DNA of 64,000 bases from Paenibacillus sp. 1011MAR3C5 (GTDB lineage Bacteria > Bacillota > Bacilli > Paenibacillales > Paenibacillaceae): the NCBI RefSeq assembly GCF_003591485.1, contig NZ_QZCF01000014.1:21111-85110 (forward strand), in the 5' to 3' direction. How positions within the stretch are numbered: position 1 is the stretch's first letter; the number at the start of each line of letters is the position of its first letter. Below the pieces are notes generated by a model that saw nothing but the letters and a program-made list of their open reading frames with translations, did not search any database and had not been told where the DNA came from. The position numbers and the translations under genes are program-made. Positions 35,867-44,705 of the stretch are shown here, piece after piece.

Positions 35867-36138
35867 TAAGTCGCTTGGAACGGCTTGAACGTATGCAGGT
35901 GAGTGAAATGCGTTTTAAGTCGGTCATATCGACTTAAAAGAATAAATGCGTGCAGAATACAGCTGTAAGTCGGTTATACCGACCTAAACGTATGCAGATG
36001 AGCGAAATGCATTTTTTAAGTCGGTCATATCGACCTAAAAGGACAAATGCGTGCAGAATACAGCTGTAAGTCGATCATACCGACCTAAATAGAATATATG
36101 CGTTAAGCACGAGGCTCTAAGTCGTATAAATCAACCGC
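35867..36138. repeat. Tandem hairpin-repeat array, family 2, locus B (upstream of S10 operon)
   Basis: TAAGTCG...CGACTTA or CGACCTA dyads start at 35916, 35966, 36017 and 36067, with decayed copies at 35867 and 36118: steps 49, 50, 51, 50, 51. Alternating units share longer spacers (ATGCGTGCAGAATACAGCTG occurs at two places 101 bp apart). The rest of the 1-kb gap 35526-36529 holds no gene. Confidence 0.85.
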
Positions 36139-36365
36139 TAACATAAGTCACGTGCTCACTACTGGGAGGCGATACAACTGAGTGCCTTTATAATGTAACT
36201 AAGCTAACGATGAAGCTACTCTACTCCTTTTACAAATAAGTACCCATCTACTCTAATAATCTACCCGCCTTATCTCTCACGGTCAGAATTTTCGCTTTCC
36301 CAAAAGCCCACAACGACGCGGTTTCCCGCATGAACAACAATTATTCAGAAAGACGGAAGTTTTAG

Positions 36366-36394
36366 TTGCAAATGCCCGCCCAATCCGATATAAT
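36366..36394 (+). promoter_or_regulatory. Promoter of the S10-spc-alpha superoperon
   Basis: TTGCAA at 36366-36371, 17-bp spacer, TATAAT at 36389-36394. The leader to rpsJ is about 130 nt. Confidence 0.8.
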
Positions 36395-36441
36395 ATTGAC
36401 TGTTGGTCTGACGTTGCGTTGATGTGAGAGGTTGCCGACAC

Positions 36442-36480
36442 ACCCGGCTCCTTTGCCATGGAGCTTGTGGCGGGTTTTCT
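36442..36480 (+). promoter_or_regulatory. Hairpin plus TTTT in the S10 leader, possible attenuator
   Basis: ACCCG-GCTCC (36442-36451) pairs with GGAGC (36460-36464) and CGGGT (36471-36475), leaving a 6-base bulge, and TTTTCTC follows. It resembles an imperfect intrinsic terminator between promoter and rpsJ. Confidence 0.45.
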
Positions 36481-36529
36481 CACGGAGTATGTCCGATTAA
36501 AAAATTGGGCGAAAGAAGGAGGGACTTAT

Positions 36530-36838
36530 ATGGCAAAGCAAAAGATTCGTATCCGCTTGAAAGCATACGATCACAGAATTCTTGACCAATCCGCTGAGAA
36601 AATCGTGGAAACTGCAAAACGTTCCGGTGCAGGCGTATCCGGGCCGATTCCGTTGCCAACGGAAAAGCAAATCATCACTATTCTCCGTGCGGTGCACAAG
36701 TACAAGGATTCCCGTGAGCAATTCGAAATGCGCACACACAAGCGCTTGATCGATATTGTGAATCCTACGCCGCAAACGGTTGATGCGTTGATGCGTCTGG
36801 ATCTGCCATCCGGTGTAGATATCGAAATCAAACTTTAA
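36530..36838 (+). CDS. rpsJ: 30S ribosomal protein S10
   Basis: 102 residues, MAKQKIRIRLKAYDH start, signature SGPIPLPTEKQIITILRA. AGGAGGG is 8 bases ahead of the ATG at 36530; the frame upstream crosses the leader hairpin and is not coding. It leads a 29-gene superoperon. Confidence 0.97.
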   Translation: MAKQKIRIRLKAYDHRILDQSAEKIVETAKRSGAGVSGPIPLPTEKQIITILRAVHKYKDSREQFEMRTHKRLIDIVNPTPQTVDALMRLDLPSGVDIEIKL

Positions 36839-36877
36839 GCCGTATATACGATCATAGAGAGGAAATGAGGTGTCAAC

Positions 36878-37501
36878 ATGAAAGGTATCTTAGGGAAAAA
36901 ACTTGGAATGACTCAAGTATTTACTCCTGAAGGCAACGTAATTCCAGTAACGGTAATCGAAGCTGGTCCTAACGTTGTTCTCCAGAAGAAAAACGTAGAA
37001 ACCGACGGCTACGAAGCTGTTCAACTTGGTTTCTCCGATAAGAAAGAGAAGAGAGCGATCAAGCCAGAGATCGGCCACGCTAAGAAAGCGGGCGCGACTC
37101 CTAAGCGCTACGTTCGTGAAATTCGCGGGATTAACCTTGGTGAGTATGAAGTTGGCCAGGAAGTGAAAGCTGACTTGTTCGCAGAGGGCGAATTTGTTGA
37201 CGTAACAGGTATTTCGAAAGGTAAAGGCTTTGCCGGCGTTATCAAACGTTGGGGACAAAGCACTGGACCAATGTCTCACGGCTCCCGCTATCACCGCGGA
37301 CCAGGCTCCATGGGTTCGATTCAAGCGAACCGCGTACCGAAAGGCAAACGCCTTCCAGGTCACATGGGTAACGAGACAATCACGATTCAAAAACTCGAAG
37401 TTATCCGTGTAGACGCAGAACGCAACGTGATTCTGGTCAAGGGTTCCATACCGGGTCCTAAAAACGGCTTCGTTAAAGTAAAACAAACAGTTAAGAACTA
37501 A
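36878..37501 (+). CDS. rplC: 50S ribosomal protein L3
   Basis: 207 residues. The long finger reaching the peptidyl-transferase centre is readable as GQSTGPMSHGSRYHRGPGSMG. Wild-type in the region linked to pleuromutilin/linezolid resistance as far as I can judge. GGAAATGAGGTG precedes the ATG. Confidence 0.97.
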   Translation: MKGILGKKLGMTQVFTPEGNVIPVTVIEAGPNVVLQKKNVETDGYEAVQLGFSDKKEKRAIKPEIGHAKKAGATPKRYVREIRGINLGEYEVGQEVKADLFAEGEFVDVTGISKGKGFAGVIKRWGQSTGPMSHGSRYHRGPGSMGSIQANRVPKGKRLPGHMGNETITIQKLEVIRVDAERNVILVKGSIPGPKNGFVKVKQTVKN

Positions 37502-37529
37502 TCGCTCTTGAGGAAAGGAGGAACACGAA

Positions 37530-38153
37530 ATGCCTAAAGTAACAGTATTTAACGTGAGCGGTTCGCAAGTAGGCGAACTTGAACTGGCAGATAGCGTATT
37601 CGGTATCGAGCCTAACACTCATGTTATGCATAGCGCTGTCGTTCTGCAGCAGGCTGCAGAGCGTCAAGGAACGCACAAAACGAAAGGTCGCTCCGAAGTA
37701 CGCGGCGGCGGTCGTAAGCCTTGGAAACAAAAAGGCACAGGCCGCGCACGTCAAGGTAGCATTCGCTCCCCGCAATGGGTTGGCGGCGGTACTGTATTCG
37801 GTCCAACGCCACGCACGTACGGATTCAAATTGCCTAAGAAGGTTCGTCGTCTGGCTATCAAATCCGCATTGTCTTCCAAAGTGATCGCTGAGAGCATCAT
37901 CGTACTGGATCAATTGACATTCGCGGCTCCAAAGACGAAAGAATTCGCAGGCATCCTTAGCAACCTGAAAGTTGACCGCAAGGCACTGGTTGTTACGGCT
38001 AACTACGAGGATAATGTAGCATTGTCCGCTCGCAACATCCCTGGCGTGAAGTTCGTCGCAGCTGACGGCATCAATGTTCGCGATGTGCTTGTATACGACA
38101 AGCTGATTATCACTAAAGAAGCAGTAGAGAAAGTACAGGAGGTGCTTGCGTAA
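37530..38153 (+). CDS. rplD: 50S ribosomal protein L4
   Basis: 207 residues with the exit-tunnel loop (KTKGRSEVRGGGRKPWKQKG, about residues 48-67), the macrolide-sensitive sequence without insertion. AAAGGAGG precedes the ATG. The stop shares one base with the rplW start. Confidence 0.97.
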   Translation: MPKVTVFNVSGSQVGELELADSVFGIEPNTHVMHSAVVLQQAAERQGTHKTKGRSEVRGGGRKPWKQKGTGRARQGSIRSPQWVGGGTVFGPTPRTYGFKLPKKVRRLAIKSALSSKVIAESIIVLDQLTFAAPKTKEFAGILSNLKVDRKALVVTANYEDNVALSARNIPGVKFVAADGINVRDVLVYDKLIITKEAVEKVQEVLA

Positions 38154-38446
38154 TGAAAAATCCTCGCGATATTATCAAGCGCCCGGTTATTACGGAACGT
38201 ACGAGCGATTACATGGCTGCCAAACGTTATGTGTTTGAAGTTGACCTTCGCGCGAACAAAACCGAAATCAAACAAGCTATTGAACAAATCTTTAACGTAA
38301 AAGTAACCGGCGTGAACACGATGCGTGTTGCAGGTAAACCAAAACGTTATGGCAGACATAGCGGATACAGACCTGACTGGAAAAAAGCAATCGTTCAATT
38401 GAGCGATGACAGCAAAGAACTTGAGTTCTTTGAAACGTCTGTTTAG
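38153..38446 (+). CDS. rplW: 50S ribosomal protein L23
   Basis: 97 residues, the short bacterial form. It is the main docking site for trigger factor and SRP at the tunnel exit. One-base overlap with rplD implies translational coupling; CAGGAGGTG lies inside the end of rplD. Confidence 0.96.
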   Translation: MKNPRDIIKRPVITERTSDYMAAKRYVFEVDLRANKTEIKQAIEQIFNVKVTGVNTMRVAGKPKRYGRHSGYRPDWKKAIVQLSDDSKELEFFETSV

Positions 38447-38463
38447 AAAAGGAGGGAATACAA

Positions 38464-39294
38464 GTGCCAATCAAAAAGTACAAACCGACATCTCCTGCGC
38501 GTCGTAACATGTCCGTCTCCACTTTCGAAGAGATCACGACAAGTACGCCGGAGAAATCGTTGCTGGCTCCGCTTTTCAAAAAAGCAGGCCGTAACAACCA
38601 AGGTAAAATTACGGTTCGCCACCATGGCGGCGGACATAAACGTAAATATCGTATCATTGATTTCAAACGTACGAAGGATGGCGTTGTGGGTAACGTTGCG
38701 ACGATCGAATACGATCCGAACCGTACATCCAACATCGCACTGATTCATTACGTTGACGGCGCGAAAGCTTACATCATCGCACCGAAAGGCCTTAAAGTAG
38801 GCGATCAAATCGTCTCTGGACCGGAAGCGGATATCAAAATCGGCAACGCTTTGCCGCTGAAGAACATCCCTGTTGGTACAGTTATCCACAACATTGAGTT
38901 GAAACCGGGCAAAGGCGGCCAGTTGGTTCGCGCAGCGGGTACTGAAGCTCAATTGCTGGGTAAAGAAACGGATTATGTATCGATTCGCCTGAGCTCTGGC
39001 GAAGTTCGCCGTATTCTGAGCACTTGCCGCGCAACAATCGGCTCCGTAGGCAACGAAGATCACGAACTCGTGAAAATCGGTAAAGCCGGCCGTTCCCGTT
39101 GGCTTGGCAAACGTCCTGAAGTACGCGGCGTCGTAATGAACCCGAACGATCACCCACACGGTGGTGGTGAAGGCCGTGCTCCAATCGGACGCAAATCGCC
39201 ATTGTCCCCATGGGGCAAACCGACTCTGGGCTACAAAACTCGTAAGAAAAAGAAAGCATCGAGCCAATACATTATTCGTCGCCGTACGAAGTAA
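38464..39294 (+). CDS. rplB: 50S ribosomal protein L2
   Basis: 276 residues from a GTG start (AGGAGGG 8-9 bases ahead). The conserved RNA-binding stretch GVVMNPNDHPHGGGEGRAP contains the essential histidine of the peptidyl-transferase neighbourhood. The C-terminus is strongly basic. Confidence 0.97.
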   Translation: MPIKKYKPTSPARRNMSVSTFEEITTSTPEKSLLAPLFKKAGRNNQGKITVRHHGGGHKRKYRIIDFKRTKDGVVGNVATIEYDPNRTSNIALIHYVDGAKAYIIAPKGLKVGDQIVSGPEADIKIGNALPLKNIPVGTVIHNIELKPGKGGQLVRAAGTEAQLLGKETDYVSIRLSSGEVRRILSTCRATIGSVGNEDHELVKIGKAGRSRWLGKRPEVRGVVMNPNDHPHGGGEGRAPIGRKSPLSPWGKPTLGYKTRKKKKASSQYIIRRRTK

Positions 39295-39361
39295 TAGTTG
39301 CTTGATACCATCCGCGTGAGAGAGATCTCACGCCAGCGCTTATGCGAAGGGAGGATTCTAC

Positions 39362-39643
39362 ATGGGTCGCAGTTTGAAGAAAGGTCCGTTCATCGACGGC
39401 TATCTGCTAAAGAAAGTCGAGGATCTGAACGAGACGAACAAAAAGGTCGTTATTAAGACTTGGTCCCGTCGCTCGACCATTTTCCCGCAATTCATCGGTC
39501 ACACTTTTGCTGTCTATGATGGTCGCAAACACGTGCCGGTATATGTGACAGAGGACATGGTTGGACACAAGCTTGGCGAATTCGCGCCAACTCGTACGTA
39601 CAAAGGCCATGCCAGTGATGACAAAAAAACGGGCAGACGTTAA
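39362..39643 (+). CDS. rpsS: 30S ribosomal protein S19
   Basis: 93 residues starting MGRSLKKGPF, with the signature FIGHTFAVYDGRKHVPVYV. It binds 16S rRNA in the head together with S13. GGGAGG precedes the ATG. Confidence 0.97.
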   Translation: MGRSLKKGPFIDGYLLKKVEDLNETNKKVVIKTWSRRSTIFPQFIGHTFAVYDGRKHVPVYVTEDMVGHKLGEFAPTRTYKGHASDDKKTGRR

Positions 39644-39686
39644 TTTGCCCTTTATCATTTTTTTATGAACGAGAGGAGGTTCCCAC

Positions 39687-40022
39687 ATGCAAGAAGCTAA
39701 AGCGCACGTTAAGTTCGTTCGTATCGCTCCTCGCAAAGCGCAGCTCGTAGCGGACTTGATTCGCGGCAAGCAAGTAGGCGAAGCGATTGCGATTTTGCGT
39801 CATACGCCGAAATCGGCTTCCCCGATTATCGAGAAGCTGCTCAACTCCGCAATTGCGAACGCTGAGCATAACTACCAGCTAGACGTAAACAAATTGGTCG
39901 TATCGCAAGTATTTGCGAACCAAGGACCAACAATGAAACGTTTCCGTCCTCGTGCAATGGGACGTGCTAGCCGGATTAATAAAAGAACCAGCCACATCAC
40001 CTTGGTGGTATCTGAAAAATAA
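39687..40022 (+). CDS. rplV: 50S ribosomal protein L22
   Basis: 111 residues. The beta-hairpin lining the exit tunnel (NQGPTMKRFRPRAMGRASRI) has the macrolide-sensitive form. AGAGGAGGT precedes the ATG. Confidence 0.97.
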   Translation: MQEAKAHVKFVRIAPRKAQLVADLIRGKQVGEAIAILRHTPKSASPIIEKLLNSAIANAEHNYQLDVNKLVVSQVFANQGPTMKRFRPRAMGRASRINKRTSHITLVVSEK

Positions 40023-40035
40023 GGAGGGATAACGT

Positions 40036-40698
40036 GTGGGTCAAAAGGTAAATCCAGTCGGCCTTCGTGTCGGGATTATCCGTGATTGGGAATCCAAATG
40101 GTACGCTGGCAAAGACTTTGGCGATCTTCTTCTAGAAGACGTTAAAATTCGTGAGTACTTGAAGAACAAGCTGAAAGACGCTGCAGTTTCCCACATCGAA
40201 ATCGAACGCGCGGCTAACCGCGTGAACGTGACGATCCAAACGGCTAAGCCGGGTATGGTTATCGGCAAGGGCGGTTCCGAGGTTGAAAACCTGCGTACGG
40301 AGCTTGGCAAAATTACTAAAGGCAAAAAAGTTCACATCAATATCTCTGAAATCAAACAAGCGGATATGGACGCTATCTTGGTAGCTGAAAGCATCGCTCA
40401 ACAATTAGAGCGTCGGGTATCTTTCCGTCGCGCACTGAAACAAGCGATCCAACGCTCCATGAGAGCTGGCGCTAAAGGGATTAAAACAGCGGTTAGCGGA
40501 CGCCTTGGCGGCGCTGAAATCGCACGTTCGGAAGGCTACAGCGAAGGAACGGTTCCGCTTCATACGCTGCGCGCAGACATTGACTACGGCACAGCAGAAG
40601 CTCATACAACTTACGGCCGCATCGGCGTAAAAGTATGGATCTATCGCGGTGAAGTCCTTCCTACGAAGAAGAAAGCTCCCCTGGAAGGAGGCAACTAA
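40036..40698 (+). CDS. rpsC: 30S ribosomal protein S3
   Basis: 220 residues from a GTG start with AAGGAGGG 7 bases upstream. The KH domain contains GMVIGKGGSEVENLR; the C-terminal domain has RISGRLGGAEIARSE-type sequence (SGRLGGAEIARSEGY). S3 lines the mRNA entry tunnel. Confidence 0.97.
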   Translation: MGQKVNPVGLRVGIIRDWESKWYAGKDFGDLLLEDVKIREYLKNKLKDAAVSHIEIERAANRVNVTIQTAKPGMVIGKGGSEVENLRTELGKITKGKKVHINISEIKQADMDAILVAESIAQQLERRVSFRRALKQAIQRSMRAGAKGIKTAVSGRLGGAEIARSEGYSEGTVPLHTLRADIDYGTAEAHTTYGRIGVKVWIYRGEVLPTKKKAPLEGGN

Positions 40699-40700
40699 TC

Positions 40701-41135
40701 ATGTTGGTACCTAAACGCGTAAAACACCGTAAGCAACAACGCGGTAACATGAAAGGCCGCGCTAAAGGCGGCACTACAGTAGCATTTGGTGAATACGGCC
40801 TTCAAGCGCTTGAGCCATCTTGGATTACGAACCGTCAGATCGAAGCGGCTCGTATCGCGATGACACGTTACATCAAGCGTGGCGGTAAAGTATGGATTAA
40901 AATTTTCCCTGACAAGCCGATCACTCAAAAGCCTCTCGAGGTTCGTATGGGTAGCGGTAAAGGTAACGTTGAGAAATGGGTAGCCGTTGTTAAACCGGGC
41001 AAAATCATGTTCGAGCTTGCTGGCGTACCTGAAGAAGTAGCTCGTGAAGCAATGCGCCTTGCGGCTCACAAACTGCCTGTAAAAACGAAGTTCGTGAAAC
41101 GCGAAGAAGTGGGTGGTGAAGCAAATGAAGGCTAG
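40701..41135 (+). CDS. rplP: 50S ribosomal protein L16
   Basis: 144 residues beginning MLVPKRVKHRKQQRG, with ARIAMTRYIKRGGKVWIKIFP. It sits by the A-site tRNA elbow. Two bases separate it from rpsC; its last codons overlap rpmC by 11 bp. Confidence 0.97.
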   Translation: MLVPKRVKHRKQQRGNMKGRAKGGTTVAFGEYGLQALEPSWITNRQIEAARIAMTRYIKRGGKVWIKIFPDKPITQKPLEVRMGSGKGNVEKWVAVVKPGKIMFELAGVPEEVAREAMRLAAHKLPVKTKFVKREEVGGEANEG

Positions 41136-41325
41136 TGAATTTCGCAACCTGACCTCTGTTGAGATTGAACAACAGATCGCTGGTTTCAAAGAAGAGCTGT
41201 TCAACCTTCGTTTCCAATTGGCTACTGGCCAACTGGACAACCCGACTCGGATTCGTGACGTGCGTAAGGAAATAGCTCGTGCTAAAACCGTTTTGCGTGA
41301 AAGAGAACTCGGAATCAGCAGCTAA
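41125..41325 (+). CDS. rpmC: 50S ribosomal protein L29
   Basis: 66 residues starting MKASEFRNLTSVEIEQ at ATG 41125, inside the last codons of rplP in another frame; the ribosome site (GGGTGG) is therefore within rplP coding sequence. Signature NPTRIRDVRKEIAR variant is present. In-frame GTGs upstream would add only VKQ-type residues. Confidence 0.95.
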   Translation: MKASEFRNLTSVEIEQQIAGFKEELFNLRFQLATGQLDNPTRIRDVRKEIARAKTVLRERELGISS

Positions 41326-41376
41326 TAGATCCTTACCAAGACAAGTACGATCACGGATGAAGGAAGGAGGAAGAAC

Positions 41377-41640
41377 ATGAGCGAACGCAATGCCCGCAAA
41401 GTTCAAATCGGCAAAGTCGTAAGCGACAAAATGGATAAAACAATCGTGGTGGCTGTAGAAACCTACAAAAAACATGATTTGTACCATAAACGCATCAAGT
41501 ACACGAAAAAGTACAAAGCGCATGACGAAAACAACCAAGCGAAAATTGGCGATACCGTGAAAATCATGGAGACTCGTCCACTATCGAAAGACAAGCGCTT
41601 CAGACTGGTAGAAGTCGTTGAAGTAGCTATCGTTCTCTAA
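41377..41640 (+). CDS. rpsQ: 30S ribosomal protein S17
   Basis: 87 residues, OB fold, with KVQIGKVVSDKMDKTIVVAVE and GDTVKIMETRPLSKDKRFRL. GGAAGGAGG precedes the ATG. Confidence 0.97.
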   Translation: MSERNARKVQIGKVVSDKMDKTIVVAVETYKKHDLYHKRIKYTKKYKAHDENNQAKIGDTVKIMETRPLSKDKRFRLVEVVEVAIVL

Positions 41641-41688
41641 AGCGCGCAAGCAGTAGCCTAGCATTTTTTCCGGAAGGAGGACGTCAAA

Positions 41689-42057
41689 ATGATTCAACCA
41701 TTTACACGTTTGAGAGTTGCCGACAACTCTGGCGCTAAAGAATTGATGTGTATCCGCGTTTTGGGTGGTACTGGCCGTCGCGTAGGGCACATCGGTGACC
41801 TGATCGTTTGCTCCGTCAAACAAGCAACACCAGGCGGCGTTGTCAAAAAGGGTGACGTAGTAAAAGCGGTTATCGTTCGTACGAAACGTTCCGTTCGTCG
41901 TAAAGACGGTTCCTACATCGCATTCGACGAGAATGCTGCAGTAATCGTTAAAGAAGATAAGAGCCCGCGCGGCACGCGTATCTTTGGACCAGTTGCTCGT
42001 GAGCTTCGCGATAAGGATTTCATGAAAATCGTATCGCTTGCACCAGAAGTAATTTAA
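41689..42057 (+). CDS. rplN: 50S ribosomal protein L14
   Basis: 122 residues, MIQPFTRLRVADNSGAKEL start, signature AFDENAAVIVKEDKSPRGTRIFGPVA. L14 is part of the 30S-facing bridge and the RsfS silencing site. GGAAGGAGG precedes the ATG. Confidence 0.97.
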   Translation: MIQPFTRLRVADNSGAKELMCIRVLGGTGRRVGHIGDLIVCSVKQATPGGVVKKGDVVKAVIVRTKRSVRRKDGSYIAFDENAAVIVKEDKSPRGTRIFGPVARELRDKDFMKIVSLAPEVI

Positions 42058-42107
42058 GGATTGACCAGATAAAACCTGAAAGCTTAAGCGAGCAGGAGGT
42101 GTAATAA

Positions 42108-42461
42108 ATGCCAAGGCTGAAAAAAGTATTGGAATCCCACAACAACAAGCTGCACGTGAAGAAAGATGATACGGTTATCGTCATTACCGGTAAGGACAAA
42201 GGTAAGAAGGGCCGCGTCATCGCAGCTTATCCGCGTGAGAACCGCGTACTTGTTGAAGGTGTGAACATGGTGAAGAAGCATTCGCGTCCTTCCCAAGCGA
42301 ACCCGCAAGGCGGAATCATCGAGCAAGAAGCTCCGATTCATGTATCGAATGTGATGCACGTTGATCCGAAGAACGGTGGAGTAACTCGCATCGGATACAA
42401 AGTGCAGGACAACGGTAAAAAAGTACGGATTGCTAAAAAATCCGGAGCAGTGATCGACTAA
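42108..42461 (+). CDS. rplX: 50S ribosomal protein L24
   Basis: 117 residues with the KOW motif in DDTVIVITGKDKGKKGRVIAAY and the following VEGVNMVKKHSRP. An early assembly protein near the tunnel exit. AGGAGGTG precedes the ATG. Confidence 0.97.
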   Translation: MPRLKKVLESHNNKLHVKKDDTVIVITGKDKGKKGRVIAAYPRENRVLVEGVNMVKKHSRPSQANPQGGIIEQEAPIHVSNVMHVDPKNGGVTRIGYKVQDNGKKVRIAKKSGAVID

Positions 42462-42492
42462 TCGTTAATGTAGGAAAGGAGGTCCATGATCA

Positions 42493-43035
42493 ATGACAGC
42501 AAGATTGAAAGGTCGCTTTCTTAATGAAATCACTCCTGCTTTGATGCAGAAGTTCAACTATACTTCGGTTATGCAAGTGCCGAAAATTGAGAAAGTCGTA
42601 ATCAACATGGGTGTTGGCGAAGCGGTTTCCAACTCCAAAATTCTTGATGTTGCAGTTGAAGAATTGCGCATCATCTCCGGTCAAAAGCCGGTTGTCACTC
42701 GTGCGAAGAAGTCTATTGCAGGCTTCAAGCTTCGTGAGGACATGCCAATCGGGGTTAAGGTTACGCTGCGCGGCGAGCGCATGTATCACTTCCTTGATAA
42801 ACTGTTCAATATCTCGCTTCCACGCGTACGTGACTTCCGCGGTGTATCGACCAAAGCATTCGACGGTCGCGGGAACTACACGCTGGGCCTTAAAGAACAG
42901 CTGATCTTCCCAGAGATCGAGTACGATAAAGTTGACAAAGTACGTGGTATGGATATCGTCATCGTAACGACGGCGAAATCGGACGAAGAATCTCGCGAGC
43001 TGCTGACCCAAATGGGCATGCCGTTTGCGAAGTAA
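42493..43035 (+). CDS. rplE: 50S ribosomal protein L5
   Basis: 180 residues with the VEKVVINMGVGEA-type segment (KIEKVVINMGVGEAV) and P-loop-facing residues VTLRGERMYHFLDKL. It binds 5S rRNA and touches P-site tRNA. AAAGGAGGT precedes the ATG. Confidence 0.97.
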   Translation: MTARLKGRFLNEITPALMQKFNYTSVMQVPKIEKVVINMGVGEAVSNSKILDVAVEELRIISGQKPVVTRAKKSIAGFKLREDMPIGVKVTLRGERMYHFLDKLFNISLPRVRDFRGVSTKAFDGRGNYTLGLKEQLIFPEIEYDKVDKVRGMDIVIVTTAKSDEESRELLTQMGMPFAK

Positions 43036-43061
43036 TCCACTTTTAGGAGGTGTAATACCCA

Positions 43062-43247
43062 GTGGCAAAAACTTCGATGAAAGTGAAGCAACAACGCACA
43101 CCGAAATTCAAAGTGCGCGCTTATACGCGCTGTGAGCGTTGCGGCCGTCCGCACTCTGTTTTGCAAAAGTTTAAAATTTGCCGGATTTGTTTCCGCGAAT
43201 TAGCATACAAGGGCCAGATTCCTGGCGTTAAAAAAGCAAGCTGGTAA
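43062..43247 (+). CDS. rpsZ: 30S ribosomal protein S14, zinc-binding type Z
   Basis: 61 residues from a GTG start with AGGAGGTG ahead. CxxC pairs in YTRCERCGRPHS and KICRICFRE identify the short zinc form; a zinc-free S14 paralog elsewhere would be expected in Bacilli but is not in this window. Confidence 0.96.
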   Translation: MAKTSMKVKQQRTPKFKVRAYTRCERCGRPHSVLQKFKICRICFRELAYKGQIPGVKKASW

Positions 43248-43279
43248 TCAAGCCTAGTTCGGGAAGGAGGTTCACATAA

Positions 43280-43678
43280 ATGGTTATGTCTGATCCGATT
43301 GCAGATATGCTGACACGTATTCGTAACGCGAATGTCGTTCGTCACGAAACTGTGGAAATGCCTGCTTCGAAAGTGAAGAAGCAAATCGCAGAAATTTTGA
43401 AGCGCGAGGGCTTTATCCGCGATGCAGAATATATCGAGGACAACAAACAAGGGATTATCCGTATTTTCTTGAAATACGGCCCTAACCAAGAGCGCGTTAT
43501 CACTGGTTTGAAGCGTATCTCGAAACCAGGCCTGCGTGTTTACACGCAAGCAACTGAGATTCCTCGCGTGCTTGGCGGACTTGGAATTGCGATTATTTCC
43601 ACGTCCAAAGGCGTAATGACAGACAAAGAAGCTCGTCAGGTTAAATCCGGCGGCGAAGTTGTCTGCTACGTTTGGTAA
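43280..43678 (+). CDS. rpsH: 30S ribosomal protein S8
   Basis: 132 residues, MVMSDPIADMLTRIRNAN start and the C-terminal STSKGVMTDKEARQ signature. S8 binds helix 21 of 16S rRNA and, in E. coli, represses the spc operon. GGAAGGAGG precedes the ATG. Confidence 0.97.
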   Translation: MVMSDPIADMLTRIRNANVVRHETVEMPASKVKKQIAEILKREGFIRDAEYIEDNKQGIIRIFLKYGPNQERVITGLKRISKPGLRVYTQATEIPRVLGGLGIAIISTSKGVMTDKEARQVKSGGEVVCYVW

Positions 43679-43709
43679 GAAATAAGTCAGAAAGACAGGA
43701 GGTGTAACA

Positions 43710-44252
43710 ATGTCCCGTATTGGTCGTAAACCAATTGCAGTCCCTGCTGGTGTAAGCATCAACTTGGACAACACAGTGATTACTGTAAAAGGACCTAAAG
43801 GCACGCTTTCCCGTGAAATTCATAAGGAAATGAAAGTGAATGTAACGGAGAACGAGATCGTGGTTGAACGTCCTTCCGACAATAAAATGCATCGTTCCCT
43901 GCACGGAACGACTCGCAGCATTATCGCAAACATGGTGACAGGCGTTACAGACGGCTTCTCAAGAAACTTGGAGCTCGTTGGTGTAGGTTACCGTGCAAGC
44001 AAATCCGGCGACAAAATCGTGCTGAACGTTGGTTACTCTCACCCGGTTGAGATTGCTCCCGAGAGCAACATCGAGTTTGAGGTTCCAGCTAACACGAAAA
44101 TTACCGTTCGCGGTATCGACAAAGAGCGCGTAGGCGCTGTTGCCGCTCAAATCCGTTCCGTACGCGAGCCTGAGCCGTATAAAGGCAAAGGTATCAAATA
44201 CGAAGGCGAGCGCATCATCCGCAAAGAAGGTAAAGCTGGTAAGAAGAAGTAA
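43710..44252 (+). CDS. rplF: 50S ribosomal protein L6
   Basis: 180 residues with two similar domains and the C-terminal signature PEPYKGKGIKYEGERIIRK. It lies near the sarcin-ricin loop. CAGGAGGTG precedes the ATG. Confidence 0.97.
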   Translation: MSRIGRKPIAVPAGVSINLDNTVITVKGPKGTLSREIHKEMKVNVTENEIVVERPSDNKMHRSLHGTTRSIIANMVTGVTDGFSRNLELVGVGYRASKSGDKIVLNVGYSHPVEIAPESNIEFEVPANTKITVRGIDKERVGAVAAQIRSVREPEPYKGKGIKYEGERIIRKEGKAGKKK

Positions 44253-44312
44253 GGAACGTGAGACGTTCCTTAAGATAGCTTCCTAAGGCAAAAGGAAAGG
44301 AGTGAACCAAGC

Positions 44313-44681
44313 ATGATTACGAAAGGCGACAAAAACAAGGCTCGTCTGAAAAGACACCTTCGTGTTCGTAAGAAAATCAACGGCACAGCAGCACGTCCGC
44401 GTCTGTCTGTATTCCGTTCCTCCAAGCACATTTACGCTCAATTGATCGACGACGTAGCAGGCGTAACACTGGCATCCGCATCCACTAAGGATAAAGAACT
44501 GGTTAGCGCAATCGGTAACGGCGGCAACGTTGAATCCGCTGCGAAAGTTGGCGAATTGATCGCACAACGCGCTCAAGCAAAAGGCGTAACTGAGGTCGTG
44601 TTCGACCGTGGCGGTTATCTGTATCATGGCAGAATTCAGGCACTGGCTACAGCAGCTCGTGAAGCAGGCCTGAGTTTCTAA
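44313..44681 (+). CDS. rplR: 50S ribosomal protein L18
   Basis: 122 residues with an Arg/Lys-rich N-terminus (KARLKRHLRVRKKINGTAAR) and the 5S rRNA-binding core ending GGYLYHGRIQALATAAREAG. AAAGGAG precedes the ATG. Confidence 0.97.
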   Translation: MITKGDKNKARLKRHLRVRKKINGTAARPRLSVFRSSKHIYAQLIDDVAGVTLASASTKDKELVSAIGNGGNVESAAKVGELIAQRAQAKGVTEVVFDRGGYLYHGRIQALATAAREAGLSF

Positions 44682-44705
44682 TATCTAATAAGGAGGTAAA
44701 ATGAC

